Under the pieces are notes generated by a model. It worked only from the letters and a program-made list of their open reading frames with translations, searched no databases and was not told the origin of the DNA. From UMGS1370 sp963557065 (GTDB taxonomy: Bacteria; Bacillota; Clostridia; Lachnospirales; Lachnospiraceae), in contig CAUWCT010000017.1 in NCBI GenBank assembly GCA_963557065.1, positions 1 to 36,967 of the forward strand: a DNA stretch of 36,967 nt, given 5' to 3'. A program made the position numbers and the translations under genes. Shown here in pieces: positions 1-8,118 of this stretch; position 1 is the first letter of the stretch, and every line of letters starts with the position of its first letter.

Positions 1-52
1 ACGCTTCTTGTCCGCTGCAAGCGGGCAAGAAGATGCATGGCTGAACTGTTAC
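1..52. repeat. Palindromic element copy 1, right part (cut by window edge)
   Basis: A hairpin with arms at 4-15 and 21-32 (11 of 12 pairs) is followed by the terminal repeat GCATGGCTGAACTGTTAC at 35-52. Both match the hairpin B and right end of the full copies at 7928-8078 and 18349-18500. The left part lies outside the window, so neither its length nor a target duplication can be judged. Confidence 0.75.
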
Positions 53-110
53 TATTTCTGTTTCACAGCTGTGTTTAATCTCAAAAATCCGGCAAAAACC
101 TGTATCTGGA

Positions 111-1568
111 TTAAATATCACTATAATATAACTGTTTGGAACTTTTGGGTTTATCCGGTATGCTAAGTTTCATCAAACCTCTCTCAACCAATGGCATAAC
201 ATGGGTCTGAATCGCATAGGTCACAGAAGTTAATCCTAAATACTCGCAGATTTCTTTTCTAGTGCGAGGAGTCTTGCAAAATAGAAGAAGATTCCTAATC
301 TCTTCTTCAATTTCCAACATCTCTCCTGTTCCTGAAATACTTTTCTTCTCCTCTTTGAAAAATTTTACGATAAAGCTCCCTCTTTCATCTATAAATTCCG
401 GTTCCAGAAGATTAAAGTTTTCCATCTCTCTCCGGATCGTGGGAATTCCTGAATATCTGTTTTCTGTAATTCCTAATACCTCCAATGCAGACGCTAATAC
501 CGGATTTCTTGTATCCGGCTGCACTTTTCCAAGCTGATTTACTTTTATTCTTCCGTAGATTCCTCCTGGATTCCGAATTTCCATCCGATCGTCAAATATC
601 AGAAGCTGAATTGGCATTCCCTCTGTATGAATACTATAATCCCGATGTACCAATGCATTCAGCACTGCTTCTCTGACTGCTGTAACTGGATATTCTGTAC
701 GATCTTCCCGCTGGCCAGTAATGGGATTTATGATAGTGGCTTTTCTTGTATTTTTCTTTACAAACTGAATCGCTCCATCCAGCATTTCCGGTATATTTCC
801 CTCTATCCGCAGATTATCTAAAAAACGCTCTCCTTCTTCTCCCAACTGGCCTACTTCTGTTCCAGGAACTACCACTGCAGTAATACATAATTGTGGAAAA
901 TAAGCCTGTGGATACGGACTAAACAATAGTGCTGCGCTCAACGTCACCTGATTATTACGAGTAATACTCATCAACTCATAAATTTCAGTTTCTTTTAAAG
1001 AAGACAAATTCGGTTTTCCTTCCTTTAAAAAGAGAATGTATTTCCCTAACAACTCCTGATTTAAGGACTTTAATGTAACTCTATAGGCCTCCCGTATATC
1101 ATCCTGATATTTTTTTCGGAATGCCTCGTAGCTATACACTTCGTATTCTGTCATTGGCTCATCACTATCACCAACTCTGGTATAAGCTCCTTTCAGCCTC
1201 CCTCGTCCCTGGTAATAACATGGTCTCTCTGTCAAGTCCAGTCCAGGTACTTCTGCAGAAACAAAAAATTTTCCATTTTTTTCAGCTACTGTTAAAAGCG
1301 GACGGACTACCGGTTCCATCTGTAGACATTGTTCATTTATCTTTTTCTGAATATCCTGAACATCGTATACCCCTACTTCTTTATATCCTTGCTTCTCATC
1401 AATTCCAAAAAATATAATTCCGCCTTCATCCTGATTTGAAAAACTGGATAGCGTGTCATACAAACGTTTAGGGCAGCCTTGATTTGCACTTTTCAATTCT
1501 ATAGTTTGAGTTTCACATTTAATTTTTTGGATATAATTTAACTTTTCAATTAATTCTTCAGTTGTCAT
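111..1568 (-). CDS. AlbA_2 (Schlafen-like) putative DNA-binding / ATP-binding regulator
   Basis: 485 residues. The N-terminal third (about 15-145) reads as an AlbA_2 domain, with IELKSANQG and SNQDEGGIIFFGIDE as typical motifs. Around residues 295-400 there is a GHKL-type ATPase-like segment (AVREAVLNALVHRDYS, then ENRYSGIPTIRREM). The C-terminus (about 420-480) looks like a winged helix (TRKEICEYLGL). Such proteins are usually annotated as ATP-binding transcriptional regulators; the ligand and target are unknown. The ATG is preceded by GGAGGAACTAAA. The gene stands alone with its own promoter and is visibly more AT-rich than the str operon beside it, and copies of a mobile palindromic element lie on both sides. 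Acquisition by transfer is therefore likely but not shown. Confidence 0.85.
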   Translation of the reverse strand: MTTEELIEKLNYIQKIKCETQTIELKSANQGCPKRLYDTLSSFSNQDEGGIIFFGIDEKQGYKEVGVYDVQDIQKKINEQCLQMEPVVRPLLTVAEKNGKFFVSAEVPGLDLTERPCYYQGRGRLKGAYTRVGDSDEPMTEYEVYSYEAFRKKYQDDIREAYRVTLKSLNQELLGKYILFLKEGKPNLSSLKETEIYELMSITRNNQVTLSAALLFSPYPQAYFPQLCITAVVVPGTEVGQLGEEGERFLDNLRIEGNIPEMLDGAIQFVKKNTRKATIINPITGQREDRTEYPVTAVREAVLNALVHRDYSIHTEGMPIQLLIFDDRMEIRNPGGIYGRIKVNQLGKVQPDTRNPVLASALEVLGITENRYSGIPTIRREMENFNLLEPEFIDERGSFIVKFFKEEKKSISGTGEMLEIEEEIRNLLLFCKTPRTRKEICEYLGLTSVTYAIQTHVMPLVERGLMKLSIPDKPKSSKQLYYSDI

Positions 1569-1593
1569 TTTAGTTCCTCCATCTATATTTTAG

Positions 1594-1622
1594 ATATTAT
1601 CACTTATTTAAGTTATATGCAA
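1594..1622 (-). promoter_or_regulatory. Promoter of the AlbA_2 gene
   Basis: On the minus strand TTGCAT (1617-1622), a 17-bp spacer and TAATAT (1594-1599), with an extended TGA before the -10 box. The start codon is about 25 bases downstream. Confidence 0.65.
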
Positions 1623-1626
1623 GTAT

Positions 1627-1668
1627 CTCAAATTCAAATCTAAAATCTTAAAAGAAACTCAAATTCAA
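1627..1668. repeat. 11-bp direct repeat upstream of the AlbA_2 promoter
   Basis: CTCAAATTCAA occurs at 1627-1637 and again at 1658-1668, 31 bases apart (about three helical turns) and just upstream of the -35 box. This is a plausible paired binding site for an activator or for the gene product itself (inference). The distal copy overlaps the target duplication of the neighbouring element. Confidence 0.5.
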
Positions 1669-1669
1669 C

Positions 1670-1708
1670 GTAACAGGCGGGCAAGAAGACGCATGGCTGA
1701 ACTGCTAC
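1670..1708. mobile_element. Palindromic element copy 2, 39-bp deleted form with 8-bp target duplication
   Basis: It begins GTAACAG, continues with the half-arm GGCGGGCAAGAAG and ends GCATGGCTGAACTGCTAC. It is flanked by AATTCAAC at 1662-1669 and an identical AATTCAAC at 1709-1716. The exact duplication abutting the expected ends indicates insertion, followed by or together with internal deletion. Confidence 0.8.
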
Positions 1709-1715
1709 AATTCAA

Positions 1716-1748
1716 CAGAAAAACCCGCAAAACCGAAGTTTTGCGGGT
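1716..1748 (-). terminator. Rho-independent terminator of the str operon (after tuf)
   Basis: A perfect 11-bp stem (ACCCGCAAAAC / GTTTTGCGGGT, 1723-1733 with 1738-1748) around a 4-base loop, followed on the minus strand by TTTTTCTG. It lies about 60 bases after the tuf stop codon. Confidence 0.9.
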
Positions 1749-1806
1749 CATCTTACGCTTGGACACAATGTTGTCTTACGACAACGAATCTATATTCAGA
1801 TTATAA

Positions 1807-3000
1807 TTATTCAATGATAGAAACTACTCTACCAGAACCAACGGTTCTACCACCCTCACGGATAGCGAAACGAAGACCCTGCTCCATAGCTACTGGATGG
1901 ATCAGTTCAACGGTCATCTCTACGTTGTCGCCAGGCATACACATCTCGGTGCCTTCTGGTAACTCGCAAACGCCAGTAACGTCAGTTGTTCTGAAGTAGA
2001 ACTGTGGACGATAGTTGTTGAAGAAAGGAGTATGACGGCCACCCTCGTCTTTGGTCAGAACGTATACCTGAGCGGTAAACTTATGATGGCACTTTACAGA
2101 ACCTGGCTTAACCAGACACTGTCCACGCTCGATCTCGTTTCTCTGAACACCACGAAGCAGAGCACCGATGTTATCACCAGCCTGAGCCTCGTCTAACAGC
2201 TTACGGAACATCTCGATACCAGTTACAACAACCTTACGGGTCTCTTCGCTAATACCAACGATTTCAACTTCGTCAGATACGTGCAGAGTACCACGCTCTA
2301 CTCTACCAGTTGCAACAGTACCACGACCGGTAATGGAGAATACGTCCTCTACAGGCATCAGGAATGGCTTATCAGTATCACGAACTGGGTCTGGAATATA
2401 CTCGTCAACAGCATCCATCAGTTCCAGAATCTTGTCGCCCCACTCAGAAGAAGGATCTTCCAGAGCCTTCAGAGCAGAACCCTGAATTACAGGAGTGTCA
2501 TCGCCTGGGAACTCGTACTCATTTAACAGTTCACGAATTTCCATTTCTACTAATTCAAGCAGCTCTGGATCGTCAACCATATCGCACTTGTTCATGAATA
2601 CTACGATGTAAGGTACGCCTACCTGACGGGAAAGCAGGATGTGCTCTCTGGTCTGAGCCATAACACCATCGGTAGCAGCTACAACTAAGATAGCGCCGTC
2701 CATCTGAGCAGCACCAGTGATCATGTTCTTTACATAGTCAGCATGGCCTGGGCAGTCAACGTGTGCGTAGTGTCTCTTGTTGGTCTCGTACTCAACGTGA
2801 GAAGTAGAGATGGTAATTCCACGCTCTCTCTCTTCTGGAGCTTTATCAATGTTCTCAAATGCAACAGCCTCGCCAGTACCTAATCTCTCATGTAAAGTCT
2901 TGGTAATAGCAGCGGTTAAAGTGGTTTTACCATGGTCAACGTGGCCGATGGTACCAATGTTACAATGCGGTTTGCTTCTTTCAAACTTAGCTTTTGCCAT
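1807..3000 (-). CDS. tuf: Translation elongation factor Tu
   Basis: 397 residues, the normal EF-Tu length. It delivers aminoacyl-tRNA to the ribosome in the cytoplasm. Visible motifs are G1 GHVDHGKTT near residue 20, G2 RGITI, G3 DCPGHADY, G4 NKCD, and the domain II/III sequence ending in GSGRVVSI. It is the last gene of the str operon and is followed by a strong terminator. The ATG has AAGGAGGACGTTATAAA in front. The 103-bp gap after fusA contains a good promoter, so tuf is probably expressed both with the operon and on its own. Confidence 0.99.
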   Translation of the reverse strand: MAKAKFERSKPHCNIGTIGHVDHGKTTLTAAITKTLHERLGTGEAVAFENIDKAPEERERGITISTSHVEYETNKRHYAHVDCPGHADYVKNMITGAAQMDGAILVVAATDGVMAQTREHILLSRQVGVPYIVVFMNKCDMVDDPELLELVEMEIRELLNEYEFPGDDTPVIQGSALKALEDPSSEWGDKILELMDAVDEYIPDPVRDTDKPFLMPVEDVFSITGRGTVATGRVERGTLHVSDEVEIVGISEETRKVVVTGIEMFRKLLDEAQAGDNIGALLRGVQRNEIERGQCLVKPGSVKCHHKFTAQVYVLTKDEGGRHTPFFNNYRPQFYFRTTDVTGVCELPEGTEMCMPGDNVEMTVELIHPVAMEQGLRFAIREGGRTVGSGRVVSIIE

Positions 3001-3068
3001 TTTATAACGTCCTCCTTAATTTGTGCCCTTTGGGGCTTCTATTGGTTTTATAAACATAGGCTGAAACC

Positions 3069-3097
3069 ATTATATTCTATTTCTGGTAATTTTTCAA
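3069..3097 (-). promoter_or_regulatory. Internal tuf promoter
   Basis: In the fusA-tuf gap the minus strand reads TTGAAA (3092-3097), 17 bp, TATAAT (3069-3074). The expected start leaves a leader of about 60 nt containing a small GCCC/GGGC hairpin before the ribosome binding site. Confidence 0.7.
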
Positions 3098-3103
3098 GCC
3101 TAT

Positions 3104-5224
3104 TTATTTGCCGTTCTTTTCAGCAAGAATTTTCTCCTGAACGCTCTTGGGTACCTGCTCATACTTTTCAAAGAACATGGAGTAGTTACCACGTCCCTGT
3201 GTTCTGGAACGTAAGTCGGTAGAGTAACCGAACATTTCGGACAACGGAACGTATGCCTTAATCAGCTTTCCGCCGCCTACATCGTCCATACCTTCGATAC
3301 GGCCACGACGGGAGTTAATATCACCGATAACGTCACCCATATATTCTTCAGGCATGGTTACTTCAACCTTCATAATCGGCTCTAACAGAACCGGATTTGC
3401 TTTCTTCATAGCTTCCTTAAATGCCATAGAACCGGCAATGTGGAATGCCATTTCAGAAGAGTCGACTTCATGGTAAGAACCATCGTATACATTTGCATGT
3501 ACACCCAGTACAGGGAATCCGCCTAAGATACCGCTCTTAGCAGCTTCTTCGATACCTGCGCCGACTGCCGGAATATATTCCTTCGGAATGGATCCGCCGA
3601 CAACGCTGGACTCAAACTTGAAGGTTTCTTCAGCGTTTGCATCCATAGGCTCGAATTTAACTTTACAATGTCCATACTGACCACGTCCACCGGACTGCTT
3701 TGCATACTTGTATTCCTGATCAACCGGCTTGGTGAAGGTTTCTTTGTATGCTACCTGAGGAGCACCAACGTTTGCTTCAACGTTGAACTCACGCAGCAGA
3801 CGGTCTACGATGATCTCCAGATGGAGCTCGCCCATACCAGAGATAATGGTCTGTCCAGTCTCTGCATCCGTCTTTGCGCGGAAGGTCGGGTCTTCTTCAG
3901 CAAGCTTTGCTAAAGCTTCACCCATCTTCTGCTGACCCGCCTTGGTCTTAGGCTCGATAGCAATATCGATAACTGGCTCTGGGAATTCCATGGACTCCAG
4001 AATTACCGGATGCTGATCATCACAGATGGTATCGCCGGTGCCGCTGAACTTAAATCCGATAGCAGCCGCAATATCTCCAGCGTATACCTTGTCTAATTCC
4101 TGTCTCTTGTTGGCATGCATCTGAAGGATACGTCCAACACGCTCTTTCTTGCCCTTGGTTGCATTGAGCACGTAAGAACCGGAGTTCAGACTTCCGGAAT
4201 AAACGCGGAAGTAAGCCAGCTTACCAACAAATGGGTCAGTCATAATCTTGAATACCAGAGCGGAGAATGGTTCTTCATCAGAAGACAGTCTCTCGATCTC
4301 GTTGCCGTCTAAGTCGGTACCCTTAATTGCCGGGATATCGGTTGGAGCCGGCATGTATTCAATAACTGCATCCAGAAGTTTCTGTACGCCTCTGTTTCTG
4401 TAAGCAGAACCACAGCACACAGGAATCGCAGCACACTCGCAGGTTGCTTTTCTTAACGCTTTCTTTAATTCTTCAACAGAAGGTTCTTCCCCTTCCAGGT
4501 ACATCATCATTAAATCGTCATCCAGTTCGCAGATTTTCTCAACCAGCTCGCTGCGGTATAATTCTGCATCATCTTTCATATCTTCCGGAATGTCGGTAAT
4601 GGTGATATCGTCGCCCTTATCATCATTGTAGATATAGGCTTTCATTTCAAACAGGTCGATGATTCCCTTGAATTCATCTTCCTTTCCGATAGGAAGCTGT
4701 AAGCAGATAGCATTCTTGCCTAATCTGGTACGAATCTGCTCTACCGCTCCGTAAAAATCTGCACCCAGGATATCCATCTTGTTGATGAATGCCATTCTGG
4801 GTACATTGTAGGTATCAGCCTGACGCCATACGTTCTCAGACTGAGGCTCTACACCACCCTTTGCACAGAAGACGCCGACAGCGCCGTCCAGTACACGCAG
4901 GGAACGCTCAACCTCTACCGTAAAGTCAACGTGTCCTGGGGTATCAATAATGTTGATACGATGCTCCAGAGCACCTGGCTTCGGCTTGCAGTTCTCTTCC
5001 AGGGTCCAGTGGCAGGTAGTAGCTGCAGAAGTAATGGTGATACCTCTCTCCTGCTCCTGCTCCATCCAGTCCATGGTCGCGTTGCCTTCGTGAGTGTTAC
5101 CAATCTTGTAGTTTACACCAGTATAATACAGGATACGCTCGGTTAATGTAGTCTTACCTGCATCAATATGAGCCATAATACCGATATTTCTGGTTCTCTC
5201 CAATGGATATTCTCTTCCAGCCAA
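3104..5224 (-). CDS. fusA: Translation elongation factor G
   Basis: 706 residues, typical for EF-G, the GTPase that drives ribosomal translocation. Motifs: AHIDAGKTT near residues 17-25, RGITITSAA, DTPGHVDF, NKMD, and the C-terminal RGRIEGMD and RTQGRG segments of domains IV-V. It sits between rpsG (21 bp upstream) and tuf (103 bp downstream) in canonical order. It reads as an intact housekeeping copy. A second, divergent EF-G/TetM-like GTPase is encoded at 32103-34154. Confidence 0.99.
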   Translation of the reverse strand: MAGREYPLERTRNIGIMAHIDAGKTTLTERILYYTGVNYKIGNTHEGNATMDWMEQEQERGITITSAATTCHWTLEENCKPKPGALEHRINIIDTPGHVDFTVEVERSLRVLDGAVGVFCAKGGVEPQSENVWRQADTYNVPRMAFINKMDILGADFYGAVEQIRTRLGKNAICLQLPIGKEDEFKGIIDLFEMKAYIYNDDKGDDITITDIPEDMKDDAELYRSELVEKICELDDDLMMMYLEGEEPSVEELKKALRKATCECAAIPVCCGSAYRNRGVQKLLDAVIEYMPAPTDIPAIKGTDLDGNEIERLSSDEEPFSALVFKIMTDPFVGKLAYFRVYSGSLNSGSYVLNATKGKKERVGRILQMHANKRQELDKVYAGDIAAAIGFKFSGTGDTICDDQHPVILESMEFPEPVIDIAIEPKTKAGQQKMGEALAKLAEEDPTFRAKTDAETGQTIISGMGELHLEIIVDRLLREFNVEANVGAPQVAYKETFTKPVDQEYKYAKQSGGRGQYGHCKVKFEPMDANAEETFKFESSVVGGSIPKEYIPAVGAGIEEAAKSGILGGFPVLGVHANVYDGSYHEVDSSEMAFHIAGSMAFKEAMKKANPVLLEPIMKVEVTMPEEYMGDVIGDINSRRGRIEGMDDVGGGKLIKAYVPLSEMFGYSTDLRSRTQGRGNYSMFFEKYEQVPKSVQEKILAEKNGK

Positions 5225-5245
5225 GGTCTTTTCCTCCTGTGATGA

Positions 5246-5716
5246 TTAGAAACGATAGTGAGCAAATGCCTTGTTTGCCTCTGCCATCTTGTGCATGTCT
5301 TCTTTTCTCTTTACAGATGCACCAGTGTTGTTAGCTGCATCCATAATCTCATTTGCCAGTCTTTCTTCCTGGGTCTTCTCGCCTCTCTTGCGGGAGAACA
5401 TGGTGATCCAGCGAAGAGCCAGCGCCTGTCTTCTCTCCGGCTTAACCTCGATGGGTACCTGATAGGTAGCACCGCCGATACGTTTTGCCTTTACTTCCAG
5501 AACAGGCATAATATTGTTCATTGCTTCTTCAAATACTTCTACAGCGTCTTTGCCGGTCTTTTCTGCAACACGTTCAAATGCGCCGTATACGATCTTCTGT
5601 GCAACACCCTTCTTACCATCCAGCATGATGTTGTTGATCAGCTTGGTAACAACCTTATTGTTGTAAATCGGGTCTGCCAGTACGTCTCTTTTCTGAGTAT
5701 GTCCTTTACGTGGCAC
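5246..5716 (-). CDS. rpsG: 30S ribosomal protein S7
   Basis: 156 residues, the standard bacterial S7 length, beginning MPRKGHTQKRDV and containing the conserved GGATYQVPIEV and ALRWI segments. S7 binds the 3' major domain of 16S rRNA and nucleates assembly of the small-subunit head. The start codon is GTG at 5716, preceded by AAGGAGGGAAGTAAC. It lies 21 bp upstream of fusA but 226 bp downstream of rpsL; that spacer is long and structured. In other bacteria S7 represses its own operon by binding the S12-S7 spacer, so a similar role here is possible. Confidence 0.98.
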   Translation of the reverse strand: MPRKGHTQKRDVLADPIYNNKVVTKLINNIMLDGKKGVAQKIVYGAFERVAEKTGKDAVEVFEEAMNNIMPVLEVKAKRIGGATYQVPIEVKPERRQALALRWITMFSRKRGEKTQEERLANEIMDAANNTGASVKRKEDMHKMAEANKAFAHYRF

Positions 5717-5942
5717 GTTACTTCCCTCCTTAATACTGCTGTCCGATCCTTAAAGGCCGGCAGCGTTTCATTAGATCTTCGGTACTCGTACACTTCGTGC
5801 AGCCTGACGGCCGCTACAGTGGGCACGTTCATGCGCGGTCTGCTGCGAACCTCCGCAGCAGGTAATCTCTATCTCCTGCAACCTACAGGTTCAATATCAT
5901 CATCCGGCATTATCCTACAAATCAAATACTGCGGCTAACTAA
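5717..5942 (-). promoter_or_regulatory. Structured rpsL-rpsG spacer, candidate S7 autoregulatory site
   Basis: This 226-base gap within the operon has no supported gene. It contains a perfect 8-bp hairpin (5840-5847 with 5854-5861, 6-base loop) and the inverted repeat AACCT-AC-AGGTT at 5880-5891. By analogy with the Escherichia coli S12-S7 spacer it may be the S7 binding site; this is inference only. Confidence 0.35.
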
Positions 5943-6362
5943 TTACTTTTTGTCTTTCGGTCTCTTTGCACCGTATTTGGAACGAGCCTGCTTTCTGTTG
6001 GCTACGCCTGCGGTATCCAGCACACCTCTGATGATGTGATATCTGGTACCAGGAAGATCCTTAACACGTCCGCCGCGAATCAGAACAACGCTGTGCTCCT
6101 GTAAGTTGTGTCCCTCACCTGGGATATAGCTTGTTACCTCGATGCCATTGGAAAGACGTACTCTGGCGATCTTTCTCAATGCAGAGTTCGGCTTCTTAGG
6201 GGTGGCAGTCTTAACAGCGGTGCACACACCTCTCTTCTGCGGTGCAGAAACGTTGGTAGCCTTCTTCTGTAAGGAGTTGTATCCTCTCTGAAGAGCCGGA
6301 GCTGTGGATTTCTTTGCGCTGGTCTGTCTTCCCTTTCTTACTAACTGGTTAAATGTTGGCAT
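5943..6362 (-). CDS. rpsL: 30S ribosomal protein S12
   Basis: 139 residues from the ATG at 6362, which is chosen over the upstream in-frame ATG at 6503 because S12 proteins begin MPTFNQLVRKGR and a CAGGAGGTGAAAAGA site lies just ahead of it. The upstream frame also runs over the promoter. S12 is part of the decoding centre. TPKKPNSALRK and GGRVKDLPGTRYH are intact, with lysine at both positions where streptomycin-resistance changes usually occur, so no such change is present. First gene of the str operon. Confidence 0.98.
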   Translation of the reverse strand: MPTFNQLVRKGRQTSAKKSTAPALQRGYNSLQKKATNVSAPQKRGVCTAVKTATPKKPNSALRKIARVRLSNGIEVTSYIPGEGHNLQEHSVVLIRGGRVKDLPGTRYHIIRGVLDTAGVANRKQARSKYGAKRPKDKK

Positions 6363-6450
6363 TCTTTTCACCTCCTGTGATATTGACTGTGGTTGCTGTA
6401 AGTCAGCTTTTTCGCACACCAAAAATTCGCGTCTTGATGCACGCCTAATT

Positions 6451-6479
6451 ATTATATCCACACAAAGTTTTTCTGTCAA
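6451..6479 (-). promoter_or_regulatory. str operon promoter
   Basis: A fully consensus sigma-A promoter on the minus strand: TTGACA (6474-6479), 17 bp, TATAAT (6451-6456). The predicted leader before rpsL is about 80 nt. Confidence 0.88.
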
Positions 6480-6491
6480 GGGAAAAATATA

Positions 6492-6520
6492 TTTACTTTC
6501 CATATTTTTTCCTTTATGAT
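6492..6520 (+). promoter_or_regulatory. fumC promoter
   Basis: TTTACT (6492-6497), 17 bp, TATGAT (6515-6520), about 40 bases ahead of the fumC start and back to back with the str promoter. Confidence 0.5.
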
Positions 6521-6561
6521 AGCATCACTATATGATGTTTGATGCTTTAGGAGGAACTTAT

Positions 6562-7926
6562 ATGGAATACCGCATTGAATCTGACTCCATGGGAGATGTA
6601 AAAGTTCCAGACGGCGCTTACTGGGGCGCCCAGACCCAGAGAAGTTTTGAAAATTTCAAAATCGGAACTGAAAAAATCCCCATGGAAGTTATCCGCGCTT
6701 TTGCTGTTTTAAAAAAAGCTGCCGCCATTGCCAACTGCAGACTGGGCAGACTGGATTCCCGGCGCATGGAACTTATTTCTTCTGTCTGTGATGAAATCCT
6801 TTCCGGCAAATTAGACTGCCACTTTCCTCTGGCTGTCTGGCAGACCGGAAGCGGAACCCAGTCTAATATGAATGTGAACGAAGTTATTGCCAACCGGGGA
6901 AATGAATTAGCGGGAGAATCCCTTCTCCATCCCAACGATCACGTAAATATGTCTCAAAGTTCCAATGACACATTTCCTGCTGCCATGCACATTGCCGCTG
7001 TTATTGAGATAAAGAAGCGCCTGCTGCCGGCAATAGAGGACCTGATCTCCGTCTTTTTGCGTCTGGAAGAAGAAAACCAGGGCATTGTCAAAACCGGCCG
7101 GACTCATCTTCAGGATGCCACCCCTATTTCCTTTTCCCAGGAAATCAGCGGATGGCGGGGAATGCTTACGCAGAACCGGCGCATGATCCTGGCGAGTCTG
7201 GAAGGCTTAAAGGAGCTGGCTTTGGGCGGCACTGCAGTTGGGACCGGGTTAAATGCCCCAAAAGGCTTTGACATCCTGTCTGCCAAAGCCATTGCAGAAC
7301 TGACCGGCATTTCCTTTGTCACTGCTCCCAATAAATTTCATGCCCTCACCAGCAAAGATGATCTGACCTTTGCCCATGGCGCCTTAAAAGCCCTGGCTGC
7401 AAACCTGATGAAGATTGCAAACGACATCCGATGGCTTGCCAGCGGTCCCAGATGCGGACTGGGCGAAATCACAATACCGGAAAATGAACCCGGAAGTTCC
7501 ATTATGCCCGGAAAAGTAAATCCGACCCAGTGTGAGGCTGTTACCATGGCCGCTGTCCAGGTCATGGCCAATGATGTAGCTGTGGGCATGGCCGCTTCCC
7601 AGGGAAACTTTGAACTGAATGTGTATATGCCTGTATGCATTTACAATTTCCTCCAGTCTGTCCGGCTGCTTTCTGATTCCATACATTCGTTTAACCGGAA
7701 TTGTGTATCCGGGCTCAAGGCTAACCGGGAGAAAATGCAGGAAAATCTGCACCGTTCCCTGATGCTGGTCACCTGCTTAAATCCTTATATCGGCTATGAT
7801 AATGCAGCAAAAACCGCCAAAAAAGCCTTTAGAGAAAACATTTCTCTCAAAGAAGCCTGTACTGCACTGGGATTTTTAACTCCCGATCAGTTTGACCAGG
7901 TATTCCGACCGGAAAAGATGATTTAA
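6562..7926 (+). CDS. fumC: Class II fumarate hydratase
   Basis: 454 residues from the ATG at 6562, which follows TAGGAGGAACTTAT; an in-frame ATG at 6532 has no such site. The enzyme interconverts fumarate and (S)-malate. The superfamily signature GSSIMPGKVNPTQCEA is present, as are TGSGTQSNMNVNEV and GRTHLQDATP of the active site, and the overall sequence fits fumarase rather than aspartase (inference from family knowledge). The next gene encodes a malic enzyme, so together they would turn fumarate into pyruvate plus CO2 and NAD(P)H. A palindromic mobile element begins only 2 bases after the stop codon. Confidence 0.93.
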   Translation: MEYRIESDSMGDVKVPDGAYWGAQTQRSFENFKIGTEKIPMEVIRAFAVLKKAAAIANCRLGRLDSRRMELISSVCDEILSGKLDCHFPLAVWQTGSGTQSNMNVNEVIANRGNELAGESLLHPNDHVNMSQSSNDTFPAAMHIAAVIEIKKRLLPAIEDLISVFLRLEEENQGIVKTGRTHLQDATPISFSQEISGWRGMLTQNRRMILASLEGLKELALGGTAVGTGLNAPKGFDILSAKAIAELTGISFVTAPNKFHALTSKDDLTFAHGALKALAANLMKIANDIRWLASGPRCGLGEITIPENEPGSSIMPGKVNPTQCEAVTMAAVQVMANDVAVGMAASQGNFELNVYMPVCIYNFLQSVRLLSDSIHSFNRNCVSGLKANREKMQENLHRSLMLVTCLNPYIGYDNAAKTAKKAFRENISLKEACTALGFLTPDQFDQVFRPEKMI

Positions 7927-7927
7927 C

Positions 7928-8078
7928 GCAACAGTTCAGCCATGCGAAGATTCAGTCAGGAAAAAACGTTGAAAGCTTGTTTTCATAAGATTTTTCCTGA
8001 CTGAGTCTTCATAGGGCGGACGCCAGATGCTTCTTGTACGTTGTAAGCGCACAAGAAGATGCAGGGCTGAACTGTTAA
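7928..8078. mobile_element. Palindromic element copy 3 (about 150 bp) between fumC and malic enzyme gene
   Basis: Left end GCAACAGTTCAGCCATGC (7928-7945) and right end GCAGGGCTGAACTGTTAA (8061-8078) are inverted repeats. Hairpin A pairs 7946-7965 with 7991-8010 (19 of 20). A conserved linker containing GGGCGGACGCCAG follows, then hairpin B, with arms CTTCTTGT (8030-8037) and ACAAGAAG (8051-8058). Internally it is the reverse orientation of the copy at 18349-18500. The flanks do not match each other, so no target duplication is visible here. Confidence 0.8.
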
Positions 8079-8118
8079 TGAACTTAAAACCCATTAAACA
8101 TAAGAAAGGAAACTCCCT

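Noticed and set aside
5258..5938. 226-codon plus-strand open frame across rpsG
   Set aside because: It is antisense to rpsG, lacks a convincing ribosome binding site, and its product has no recognisable features; the S7 frame explains the sequence.
7928..8078. Target duplication for element copy 3
   Set aside because: The flanks GATTTAAC and TGAACTTA do not match, so insertion cannot be shown for this copy.
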